Source: Chitinophaga pinensis
GTDB lineage: Bacteria; Bacteroidota; Bacteroidia; M30B66
Direction: 5' to 3'
Length of the DNA stretch: 7,444 nucleotides
NCBI GenBank assembly: GCA_943330985.1
Contig: CALQJV010000050.1
Location: 1-7,444 of the forward strand
Part shown: in pieces, positions 1 through 6,702 of the stretch
How the letters are laid out: each line of letters starts with the position of its first letter
How positions within the stretch are numbered: the first letter of the stretch is position 1
Program-made: the position numbers and the translations under genes
The notes under the pieces: model-generated
Databases searched by the model: none
Told to the model about the DNA's origin: nothing
What the model saw: the letters and a program-made list of their open reading frames with translations, nothing else

Positions 1-341
1 CATTAAAAGCAAGCGGTCTTACTGCTGGAAGTAAGGGAATCCAAACGGCCTATACCATTGCCATAGAGCAATTCATTTCAGGTGGAAACAATCAGGTGAT
101 TCTTGCCACCGATGGGGCATTTCGGGTGAGTTTGAAAGACCGAAAAATAATAGAACTTTCCTCTAAGAATCCAAATCAAACAACCATTTTATCGGTCATA
201 GGTTTTGGATGCAAGCCCGATGCTTTGAAGATGTTAGGAGAATTAACAAAGCAAGGAGCAGGAAGTCTCATTCAAGTGAACAATCCCAATCAGGCCGAAA
301 ACGCCTTGTTGGATGAAATAAAGAATCGATCGAAGCGATAA
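1..341 (+). CDS. VWA domain-containing protein, C-terminal part (5' end outside window)
   Basis: This is the last 112 residues of a protein whose reading frame enters the window open (first full codon at base 3) and ends with TAA at 339-341. The visible part is most of a von Willebrand factor A domain. It starts with LKASGLTAGSKGIQ, where the Thr of TAGS is the second MIDAS metal-site element, and continues with GGNNQVILATDGAF, where the Asp of ATDG is the third. The DxSxS element must lie upstream of the window. The pattern resembles YfbK-like / Ca-activated chloride channel-like VWA proteins common in Bacteroidota, but that name does not establish channel activity. The protein ends about 25 residues after the last VWA strand, so the domain sits at the C-terminus. 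A GTG at base 96 lies inside the conserved core and is not a credible start. The role is unknown; metal-dependent protein binding is the general family expectation. Confidence 0.88.
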   Translation, partial: LKASGLTAGSKGIQTAYTIAIEQFISGGNNQVILATDGAFRVSLKDRKIIELSSKNPNQTTILSVIGFGCKPDALKMLGELTKQGAGSLIQVNNPNQAENALLDEIKNRSKR

Positions 342-902
342 TTACTTTACGCGCTCCATGTATTCACCCGTGCGAGTATCCACTTTAATTTTTTCACCAA
401 TGTTGATGAATAAAGGGATGTTGATTGTTGCACCTGTTTCGAGTGTGGCAGGCTTAAGTGTTTTTGTAGCAGTATCACCTTTAACACCTGGCTCTGTATA
501 GGTTACTTCGAGTTCTACCGAACGTGGAGCTTCTGCATAAATAACAGAATCACCTTCGAAAGCAACATTCACCTCCATGTTTTCTTTCATGAATTTAGCA
601 CTATCGCCAAATAGAGCCTCTTCGATATATACTTGTTCGTAGGTATCATTTTCCATACAAACAAAACTATTTCCTTCTTTATAAAGATACTGAAGCGGGC
701 GCATATCAACACGAACAACCTCAATTTCTTCACCCGAACGGTAACGATTTTCAGCAAGTTTACCATTCTTTATGTTGCGCATTTTTGCTTGATAAAATGC
801 ACGTAAGTTTCCAGGTGTGCGATGTTGCCATTCAATGATAACGCACAGTTCGTTATTATAACGAATAAATGTACCAACAGAAACGTCTTGTGTAGTAGCC
901 AT
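342..902 (-). CDS. efp: Elongation factor P
   Basis: EF-P binds between the ribosomal P and E sites and relieves stalling at proline stretches. The protein is 186 residues, the usual length. The N-terminal KOW-like domain covers about residues 1-65, followed by two OB-fold domains. The family signature is clear at residues 150-169 (KPATLETG, then IPLFINIG), and the end TRTGEYMERVK is the canonical EF-P C-terminus. I chose the start at 902 (MATTQDVSVG) because known EF-Ps begin this way; an in-frame extension to 950 would add 16 atypical residues and would cover the promoter motif at 921-928. The tip loop is unusual: residues 30-36 read PGNLRAF, so Asn32 stands where E. coli has the modified Lys34 (PGKGQAF), with Arg34 two positions later. 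A similar RTPGNLRAF loop occurs, as I recall, in EF-Ps of the Verrucomicrobia group. No EpmA, EpmB or EarP gene is present here. The stop codon abuts the convergent VWA gene with no spacer. Confidence 0.97.
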   Translation of the reverse strand: MATTQDVSVGTFIRYNNELCVIIEWQHRTPGNLRAFYQAKMRNIKNGKLAENRYRSGEEIEVVRVDMRPLQYLYKEGNSFVCMENDTYEQVYIEEALFGDSAKFMKENMEVNVAFEGDSVIYAEAPRSVELEVTYTEPGVKGDTATKTLKPATLETGATINIPLFINIGEKIKVDTRTGEYMERVK

Positions 903-920
903 ATACAATTTATAAGGCCG

Positions 921-928
921 CAAAGGTA
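921..928 (-). promoter_or_regulatory. Putative Bacteroidota -7 element for efp (TACCTTTG)
   Basis: Read on the minus strand the sequence is TACCTTTG, a perfect match to the TAnnTTTG consensus used by the Bacteroidota primary sigma factor. It ends 18 bases before the efp ATG, which would give a leader of roughly 10-15 bases. No TTG -33 element is found at the usual 17-23 base spacing; the nearest TTG is 26 bases upstream. This supports efp having its own promoter and supports the start at 902 rather than 950. Confidence 0.55.
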
Positions 929-1073
929 TTAATTTCCAAATCGAAATCATCCTTCAATTTTCTTAAATCAATCGAAAAAATAGAGGCAATTTATTCATTG
1001 ACGAACAAGTTTATGAGAATCGATGTAAAGGAGATATTCTAAATTCAAACAATATCAATCATTCCGCAGGAAA

Positions 1074-1841
1074 TTAATTCGTCGTTACGAACTGATATTG
1101 CTGAAGTACTTGCGAGAAATGTTTTAATAATTGAGGATCTTTTTCCAAAGCATTTCCAACGACCACCAAATCGGCGCCAGCATCAATAACGTGTTGCAAT
1201 TTATCTGCATCGTTAATTCCTCCGCCAACAATTACTGGAATATTCAATTTTGAACTTAACAATTCAATGGTTTCAAGAGGAACATGGTTTTCTGCTCCAC
1301 TTCCAGCCTCTAAATAAATTAGTTGCATACCCAATAATTGTCCAGCAAGTGCAGTTGAGAGAGTTAATTCAGGATTATTTCGTGACAATGATTTTGTTTC
1401 GCTCACCCGCTCTACGGTGGTAGTTTTACCACTTTCTATTAAAATATATCCTGTAGGAATTACTTCCAAGCCACTTTCAATAATGTGTTTGGCTGCTTCA
1501 ACATGCTTTCCAATCAATAAATCGGGATTTCTCCCCGAAATTAAAGACAATAAAAGCAATGCATCGGCATTTTCGGAAACTTGCATTTCGCTTCCTGGAA
1601 ATATGACAACAGGCCGACTTTGTGCGTTTTTTAAAAAAGTAATTGTTTCGTTAAAGACTTCTACTATGCATGAACTTCCACCAACAAAAATAAAATCGAC
1701 AACGCAATCATTTGAAATGTTAATTAAGTCTTGAATGGCCTCAAAAGGCAGTTTGCCAGGATCAATCAGAATAGCAAACAAGGGTCTACCAGCTTTTTTT
1801 GCATCCCAAATTGTTTGAAATTGATTGCCTATTTTTTTCAT
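1074..1841 (-). CDS. Geranylgeranylglyceryl / heptaprenylglyceryl phosphate synthase family protein
   Basis: The 255-residue protein is a TIM barrel of the GGGP synthase / PcrB family, which joins a polyprenyl diphosphate to sn-glycerol-1-phosphate through an ether bond, the first committed step of archaeal-type lipid synthesis. Motifs in order: LIDPGK at 25-30 (the Asp is expected to bind Mg2+), VGGSS at 53-57, FPGS at 81-84, SGRNPDLLIG at 102-111, PTGYILIESG at 129-138, YLEAGSGA at 176-183, VGGGI at 205-209 and VVGNALE at 227-233. The last two form the phosphate-binding loops. Length and motifs fit the larger group II enzymes of Archaea and Bacteroidota rather than the shorter Bacillus PcrB. 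The start at 1841 (MKKIGNQF) matches the expected N-terminus. The gene lies 32 bases downstream of the phosphopantetheinyl transferase gene on the same strand, so the two are probably cotranscribed. The prenyl chain length and the final product in this organism cannot be read from the sequence. Confidence 0.93.
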   Translation of the reverse strand: MKKIGNQFQTIWDAKKAGRPLFAILIDPGKLPFEAIQDLINISNDCVVDFIFVGGSSCIVEVFNETITFLKNAQSRPVVIFPGSEMQVSENADALLLLSLISGRNPDLLIGKHVEAAKHIIESGLEVIPTGYILIESGKTTTVERVSETKSLSRNNPELTLSTALAGQLLGMQLIYLEAGSGAENHVPLETIELLSSKLNIPVIVGGGINDADKLQHVIDAGADLVVVGNALEKDPQLLKHFSQVLQQYQFVTTN

Positions 1842-1873
1842 TGCTTAAAATTATAAAACCAACCTTGCTTTAT

Positions 1874-2488
1874 TTAAGAGTGAATAATTTTCATCGTGTT
1901 GGTAAAGACGAGATACGACATTTCATCGGGCTTGATCAATGAAAGTTCACACTCCCATTTCGCATTTGGAAGCAAAATTTCGCCTTTGAAACTATCGCTA
2001 TCATCTTCAAGTCTAGAAAGTACCAATTGGGTTGAGAATTCTAAACTTTTCTTTCCATATGCTTTGTATAATGCTTCTTTCCCACCCCAAAAAAGCTGAA
2101 GTGTTCTTTGTTTGTTTATTGATTTTTCAAGAATTGAAAGCTCCGATTGATGCAAAATTCGCAGGGCTACTTTCGCTAATTGAAGGCGTGTTGATTCGAC
2201 ATCGATTCCAATAGGATGGTTTGGATGAAAACAAAAGGCAACCCAATTTGCAGAATGACTTATGGAAATAAATCCCGTTTTATTGACCGGCCAAGGTTTG
2301 CCGAAAGCATCACGTTCCAATGTAAAACCAGATCCCATAGTTTCGTTTATGAGCAGGTTCATAGCTTCTTTTTCAACCTGTTTACTCTGTGATGAATTCG
2401 CAAGCGCTTTTTCATCTTCAATCCTCATCCACGAAACAATACCATTACCGGCCAAATTATTGAATTCCTGTTTTATTATTCCGCTCAT
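1874..2488 (-). CDS. 4'-phosphopantetheinyl transferase superfamily protein (Sfp/AcpS type)
   Basis: The 204-residue protein carries the ordered motifs of Sfp-type phosphopantetheinyl transferases, which move the 4'-phosphopantetheine arm of coenzyme A onto a Ser of acyl or peptidyl carrier proteins. These are GKPWP at 63-67, SISHS at 75-79, GIDVE at 94-98 and WGGKEALYKA at 134-143. Asp96, Glu98 and Glu138 are the expected Mg2+ ligands, and the Lys residues after Glu138 are expected to contact coenzyme A; all are present, so it should be active. At about 200 residues it is slightly shorter than Sfp (about 225) and much longer than AcpS (about 120). No carrier protein or synthase gene is visible in the window, so the substrate is unknown; it may be the main carrier-protein activator of the cell. 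It is the first gene of the likely unit with the GGGP synthase and is transcribed divergently from the large secreted-protein gene, with 83 bases between start codons. Confidence 0.92.
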   Translation of the reverse strand: MSGIIKQEFNNLAGNGIVSWMRIEDEKALANSSQSKQVEKEAMNLLINETMGSGFTLERDAFGKPWPVNKTGFISISHSANWVAFCFHPNHPIGIDVESTRLQLAKVALRILHQSELSILEKSINKQRTLQLFWGGKEALYKAYGKKSLEFSTQLVLSRLEDDSDSFKGEILLPNAKWECELSLIKPDEMSYLVFTNTMKIIHS

Positions 2489-2489
2489 T

Positions 2490-2499
2490 TCGTTAACGA
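2490..2499. repeat. 10-bp perfect palindrome next to the PPTase start codon
   Basis: TCGTTAACGA equals its own reverse complement and begins one base upstream of the phosphopantetheinyl transferase ATG (2486-2488, minus strand). It lies in the shared divergent control region with the secreted-protein gene. It could be an operator half-site or simply chance; there is no second copy in the window to strengthen it. Confidence 0.3.
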
Positions 2500-2544
2500 T
2501 GCAATTTTTGAGTGTGTAAATTAACAGATTTTAAAATTAATGTT

Positions 2545-2552
2545 TACATTTG
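2545..2552 (+). promoter_or_regulatory. Putative Bacteroidota -7 element for the secreted-protein gene (TACATTTG)
   Basis: TACATTTG matches TAnnTTTG exactly and ends 19 bases before the ATG at 2572, implying a short leader. The nearest upstream TTG (2508-2510) is 34 bases away, beyond the usual 17-23, so a -33 element is not evident. An AT-rich palindrome (2528-2537) lies 7 bases upstream of the motif. No Shine-Dalgarno sequence at proper spacing precedes the ATG; a GAAGG at 2552-2556 is too far away. Confidence 0.5.
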
Positions 2553-2571
2553 AAGGTTACCTATTAATTGT

Positions 2572-5500
2572 ATGGAATACAATCTACCAATTCTACTAAA
2601 GAAGTTTTGTATTGCGCTGATTTCATGTTTTATAATTTCTTTAAACGTGAATGCGCAGTTCTCTATAGATACCACACTTACTCCTACGCAATACATCAAT
2701 AATTTGGTTGGGACGGGTGTATCATTTTCCAATATCCAATTTCAAGGCGATGGACAAGCTGTTGGCTTATTCAATTATGGCGGAGCCAATTTAGGTTTTA
2801 GTCAGGGTATTATGTTGTCAACCGGTCAAGCAAGCATGGCCGACGATGCGATTGGCAATCAGCCCTTTGGCTTTTTAGATTATGGCTTGACCAATATTCC
2901 TGAGCTTGCTGGATTTGTTCCGGGATGCTTTACACCGGGTTCAACAAACGACGGGGTTATTCTTCAGTTTGATTTTATTCCCCAATCCACACCCATTTCA
3001 TTTAAATACATTTTTGCTTCTGAAGAATACAACGAATATGTTTGTTCGCAATTCAATGATGCCTTTGCATTTTTAATTTCGGGACCAGGAATTGTTGGCG
3101 AACAAAACTTAGCTGTTGTTCCAGGCAGTGGTGACCCCATTACGATCAACACAATCAACAATGGAAGTGTAGGAACGAGCGGAACGGCAGCCAATGACCC
3201 ATGCGTAACTACAAATTCGGCGTATTTTAACATGACACCACCCAACGACATTGTATTTGATGGCTACACCAAAGTAATGACAGCTGTTACAACCGTTGTT
3301 CCCTGCCAAACCTATACATTGCGCTTAATGCTTGCCGATGGATGCGATAGTGGATTCGATTCAGCTGTTTTTCTTGAAGCAAATAGTTTTGGGGCTGCGC
3401 CCATTGCAATTTCACAAACAACTTACAATGGAGATACAACAACGTATGAAGGATGTGCTCCCGCAACTTTAGAATTTACCATTGAAGCAGCACTTCCTAA
3501 TGATTATACATTCCCATTTACCATTAGTGGAACAGCAACGAATGGGGTTGATTATGCAACATTGCCCAATTCCATAACCATCCCGGCTGGTCAAACTACG
3601 GCATCTATTACACTTACAGCGTTAGATGATGCTATTCTTGAAGGGACTGAAACTATCAATATCGAATACCTTACAATTTGCGGTACAGTAAGTACGACCG
3701 TTTTCATCACGGAAAAGCCATCAATTACGTTAAGTACAGGACCATCGCAATCTATTTGCAGCGGTTCAGGTGCTGTTACATTAACTTCTTCTGCAACAGG
3801 CGGTTTACATCCTTATACTTATTCCTGTTTGAATGGTATTCCAACCATTATTAACGATTCAACATACACAGTCAATCCAAGTTCCACAACAACCTATATT
3901 TTGCAGGTTAGCGATTATTGTGGAACCATCGACACCGCTCATGTAACCGTTTATGTGAGTACAACTCCGGCAGCTCCTCTTATAAATGATACGATAACTA
4001 CCTGTGTTGGATTTCCACTCATCATGGAGTCTACTAGCAGTGCCGATTTTTATTCTTGGTCGGGTCCTGCATTTTTACCCGGACCAGCAGTCGTTACAAC
4101 CGATTCTATAAACACTATTCCCATAGCGGCATTAAGCGATGCAGGAAATTATTCTGTAACAGTTACTATTGATGGTTGCGTAAGTGCTCCGAGTCTATTT
4201 AAAGTCATTGTTATTGATGGAACATTTCTACCTGCAATCACAATGAACTCACCAGTTTGCGAAAACGACACTGTCTTTTTAACAACACCCATGTTGAACA
4301 ATGTTGAATTTCATTGGTCGGGTCCGAATGGTTTTTCATCCAACACACATTCTGACACCTTATTATCTTCCATCGAAAGTTATGAAGGTGCTTATCAATT
4401 ATATATTGTTATTGGAGCGTGTACCTCGGGAGTAAATCAAAGTAACCTCATTGTTAATCCAATTCCTGTTGCCGATGCCGGTGTTGATTTAAACCTTTGC
4501 TCCATGGAATTGGGACAACTTGGGACAGCTTCAACTCCAGGCTACACATATTCGTGGCTTCCTGCTGATGGTCTCAGTTCCACACTCGTTTCAAATCCAA
4601 CCATTCAGTTAAGTAATTTGAGTGCTGGAACAATCGATTCTGTATACACCTTACGAGTTGAATCGCTTGGATGTGTGAAAGATACTTTTGTTACCATAAA
4701 TGTTACTGCAAATCCAGTTGCATCGTTTGTGGCTCCCAACCCTGCTTGTTTTGAAAACAACATTTTCGATTTTCTGGCCGAAGGTATATTCAATGCCAGC
4801 AACGCTCAGTTTTTGTGGAATTTCGGATCATGGGCGGATGTTCCAAACTCTTCCGATCCTAATCCACATGGCATTCATTTTAATGCAACAGGTCTACAAT
4901 TGGTGAGTTTAACCATTACCGAACTTGCATGTACAAGTAATGTATTTACAGCACCAGTAGACGTTTTGAAAATGCCTGTTGCAAATTTCAGTTCGAGTTC
5001 CGTTGAGAGTTGTAGCCCTAGTTTGGTTAAATTCGATAACCTTTCAGATAACGACAATTACCCGTTCACAAGCGAATGGACAATTAGCAATGGACAAAGT
5101 TCTACTCAATTAAACCCTTACATCGTTTTTAATGACCCAGGAGTTTATGATGTAACTCTTCAAATAACCGGAATGAATGGATGTAGCAATACATATTCAA
5201 TGCCCGGATCGGTTCAAATTAATCCGTCACCCGTTTCCAATTTCAATGTATCACCGATTATATCTACGATATATGATCCAGAATTTACTTTGACCGATTT
5301 ATCCGACTTTGCTGACTCTTGCCTTTATTCCATGGGCAATGGAGATACGATTTCTGAATTCGATCATGTGTATACTTATGCAGATACCGGTTCTTATGTA
5401 ATTACACAATTATTAAGTAATGAATTTGGTTGTCACGATACTTCCTATACAGATGTTCGTGTAGATTTGGGTTATAAGATTTTCATTCCCACCTCTTTTT

Positions 5501-5751
5501 CACCGAATGATGATGGTATCAATGATCGATTTACAGCTTATGGAGAAGACATCCAAGAATTTAGCATGATTGTTTTTAATCGTTGGGGACAGATGCTTTA
5601 CCGAACATTCGATAAAGAAAATGGATGGGATGGGAAAACACAATTATCACAATCATTGGTTGAAAATGATGTGTATTTTTATGTGATTAAACTCAAAGAT
5701 AAGTTAGGTTCTAATTATACCTACGAAGGCAATCTCACCATTTTACGCTAA
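2572..5751 (+). CDS. Secreted choice-of-anchor L / Calx-beta-like / Ig-like / PKD protein with type B T9SS C-terminal domain
   Basis: The 1059-residue protein is probably a cell-surface or secreted adhesin-like protein exported by the Sec and type IX systems. Residues 1-28 are a signal peptide (Lys-containing start, hydrophobic stretch, NVNA then QF). A choice-of-anchor L domain follows at about 33-275; its hallmark FKYIFASEEYNEYV is at 144-157 and FNDAFAFLISGPG at 161-173. A Calx-beta-like unit lies at about 295-380 (SGTATNGVDY at 319-328, then TIPAGQTTASITL at 336-348). Ig-like modules occupy about 384-463, 467-548, 552-628 and 632-712, with WSGP repeated at 496-499 and 582-585. PKD-like modules cover about 713-966. 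The end (967-1059) is a CHU_C gliding-motility-associated domain with FIPTSFSPNDDGINDRF at 971-987, VFNRWGQMLY at 1001-1010 and GWDG at 1018-1021. This type B signal is normally removed or used for surface retention with PorP/SprF-like partners; none is encoded here. The binding target is unknown. Its stop abuts that of the convergent HisF-like gene. Confidence 0.93.
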   Translation: MEYNLPILLKKFCIALISCFIISLNVNAQFSIDTTLTPTQYINNLVGTGVSFSNIQFQGDGQAVGLFNYGGANLGFSQGIMLSTGQASMADDAIGNQPFGFLDYGLTNIPELAGFVPGCFTPGSTNDGVILQFDFIPQSTPISFKYIFASEEYNEYVCSQFNDAFAFLISGPGIVGEQNLAVVPGSGDPITINTINNGSVGTSGTAANDPCVTTNSAYFNMTPPNDIVFDGYTKVMTAVTTVVPCQTYTLRLMLADGCDSGFDSAVFLEANSFGAAPIAISQTTYNGDTTTYEGCAPATLEFTIEAALPNDYTFPFTISGTATNGVDYATLPNSITIPAGQTTASITLTALDDAILEGTETINIEYLTICGTVSTTVFITEKPSITLSTGPSQSICSGSGAVTLTSSATGGLHPYTYSCLNGIPTIINDSTYTVNPSSTTTYILQVSDYCGTIDTAHVTVYVSTTPAAPLINDTITTCVGFPLIMESTSSADFYSWSGPAFLPGPAVVTTDSINTIPIAALSDAGNYSVTVTIDGCVSAPSLFKVIVIDGTFLPAITMNSPVCENDTVFLTTPMLNNVEFHWSGPNGFSSNTHSDTLLSSIESYEGAYQLYIVIGACTSGVNQSNLIVNPIPVADAGVDLNLCSMELGQLGTASTPGYTYSWLPADGLSSTLVSNPTIQLSNLSAGTIDSVYTLRVESLGCVKDTFVTINVTANPVASFVAPNPACFENNIFDFLAEGIFNASNAQFLWNFGSWADVPNSSDPNPHGIHFNATGLQLVSLTITELACTSNVFTAPVDVLKMPVANFSSSSVESCSPSLVKFDNLSDNDNYPFTSEWTISNGQSSTQLNPYIVFNDPGVYDVTLQITGMNGCSNTYSMPGSVQINPSPVSNFNVSPIISTIYDPEFTLTDLSDFADSCLYSMGNGDTISEFDHVYTYADTGSYVITQLLSNEFGCHDTSYTDVRVDLGYKIFIPTSFSPNDDGINDRFTAYGEDIQEFSMIVFNRWGQMLYRTFDKENGWDGKTQLSQSLVENDVYFYVIKLKDKLGSNYTYEGNLTILR

Positions 5752-6522
5752 TTAATTTAACTCAGTATCCTTCATAATACCTTGATCCTTAAGAAATTGT
5801 TTTACGTCTGCAATATTTTCTTCTTCATTTAAGAAGAAATGTGCCGAAACTATTCCTTGAATGCCCGTTTCGGTAAATAGTTCTGCGAAATCTTCCTTGC
5901 TTTGAACACCTACTGAAGCAAGTATTGGAACACGGGCATTGGAAGTAATTTCTTTGAGTATTCCATTAATAACAGTATGGTCGGAATATCCCCTTGCAAC
6001 AGTTGAAACCAGCAATTCACCCGCTCCACGCAACTGGCACATTTCAACCCAATTTAGCAAATCAATTTCTGTTCGAGATTTGCCTCCGTTTAAAAATATT
6101 TTCCAAAGCCCAAACGATAGTCTCGTGTCGATTGCTACTAATAGCGAATTGTTGCCATGATCTTTCGTTATTTTATTAATCAATTCTGGATTTCGAATAG
6201 CCGCCGAATTGACATATACTTTGTTTACCCCCAATTTTATCATTTCCTCAACATCACTAATGGTATGAATTCCGCCTCCGAATACGAATGGTATTTTCAG
6301 CGTTTTACTCACATCCTTCAAAAATTTGGGCAAGTTTCGACGGCGTTCTGTCGATGTGGTAACATCCATCAAAATAATTTCATCGGCACCATCAGCTTCA
6401 AAGCGAAGCAATTGATCCATTGCCTCGGTATAACTCAAGATATTGCTTGTATCGGTCAGTGCAAATTGACCGTCGCTTGTATAAATACTTGGAATTATTC
6501 TTCTATCTGTTGAACTTATCAT
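5752..6522 (-). CDS. Divergent HisF-like protein (imidazole glycerol phosphate synthase cyclase subunit family)
   Basis: The 256-residue protein aligns over its whole length with HisF, the TIM-barrel cyclase of histidine synthesis. Retained features are RRIIP at 7-11, GADEIILMD at 45-53, FGGGI at 81-85, VNSAA at 104-108, VAID at 129-132 (Asp132 equals catalytic Asp130 of Thermotoga HisF) and RGAGELL at 165-171. Several hallmarks are changed: the CLDV segment is SIYT, so catalytic Asp11 becomes Tyr14; the DRDGT loop after the sixth strand is ARGYS; and the SGGAG phosphate loop is SVGVQ. Canonical cyclase activity is therefore doubtful. HisF-related proteins that work with PseA/WbuX-type amidotransferases in surface-glycan modification are an alternative, but those also keep features missing here. 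No hisH or other his gene is adjacent. I chose the start at 6522 because HisF proteins begin a few residues before RIIP and because the extension to 6564 overlaps the promoter motif. Confidence 0.83.
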   Translation of the reverse strand: MISSTDRRIIPSIYTSDGQFALTDTSNILSYTEAMDQLLRFEADGADEIILMDVTTSTERRRNLPKFLKDVSKTLKIPFVFGGGIHTISDVEEMIKLGVNKVYVNSAAIRNPELINKITKDHGNNSLLVAIDTRLSFGLWKIFLNGGKSRTEIDLLNWVEMCQLRGAGELLVSTVARGYSDHTVINGILKEITSNARVPILASVGVQSKEDFAELFTETGIQGIVSAHFFLNEEENIADVKQFLKDQGIMKDTELN

Positions 6523-6531
6523 AGGTAATTG

Positions 6532-6566
6532 CAAAAATAATCGAATATGCTCGCGATGCGACAAAA
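6532..6566 (-). promoter_or_regulatory. Putative Bacteroidota promoter of the HisF-like gene
   Basis: On the minus strand TTTTG (6562-6566) is followed after 22 bases by TATTTTTG (6532-6539). This matches the TTG-N17-23-TAnnTTTG layout. The -7 element ends only 9 bases before the ATG at 6522, so the transcript would have a leader of just a few bases or none. That would make the 6522 start the only usable one. Confidence 0.5.
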
Positions 6567-6581
6567 TTTTCAGGTACTTGT

Positions 6582-6659
6582 TTTAGAAAGAAGAAATAGT
6601 ACATTCGCAATAAACATATTTAAACCAGTTTTTAATGTCAAGGCTCTCTTCTTTTTAAA
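6582..6659. repeat. Imperfect inverted repeat in the HisF-like / POT intergenic region
   Basis: Bases 6582-6594 (TTTAGAAAGAAGA) and 6647-6659 (TCTTCTTTTTAAA) are complementary over 13 positions with one exception, which would be a G-U pair in plus-strand RNA. The arms are 52 bases apart and AT-rich. Neither side is followed by a T run, so it does not look like an intrinsic terminator. It may be chance. Confidence 0.25.
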
Positions 6660-6702
6660 TCAGCTCAAGCAAGTAGTTTAAGTTGAATAAAGATGAGATA
6701 TT

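Noticed and set aside
903..950. N-terminal extension of EF-P to 950
   Set aside because: The 16 extra residues are unlike any EF-P, and the region contains the likely -7 promoter element at 921-928.
1028..1033. AAGGAG, a Shine-Dalgarno-like string on the plus strand
   Set aside because: No start codon with an open frame follows at a suitable distance, and Bacteroidota seldom rely on such sites.
903..1073. Possible RNA gene, riboswitch or terminator between the GGGP-synthase gene and efp
   Set aside because: Only a weak 5-bp pairing (AGAAT/ATTCT near 1016-1040) is visible, with no T run; apart from the efp -7 element I see nothing supportable.
1417..1734. 105-codon plus-strand open frame
   Set aside because: It lies wholly inside the GGGP-synthase gene on the opposite strand, has no family resemblance and no start signals; it is an antisense shadow.
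2572..5751. Toxin, enzyme or defence function for the large secreted protein
   Set aside because: All recognisable modules are binding or structural (choice-of-anchor L, Calx-beta-like, Ig-like, PKD, CHU_C); I see no catalytic motif.
6157..6513. 118-codon plus-strand open frame
   Set aside because: It is antisense to the well-supported HisF-like gene, with composition typical of a shadow frame and no recognisable motif.
6523..6564. N-terminal extension of the HisF-like protein to 6564
   Set aside because: HisF proteins begin just before RIIP, and the extension overlaps the predicted promoter.
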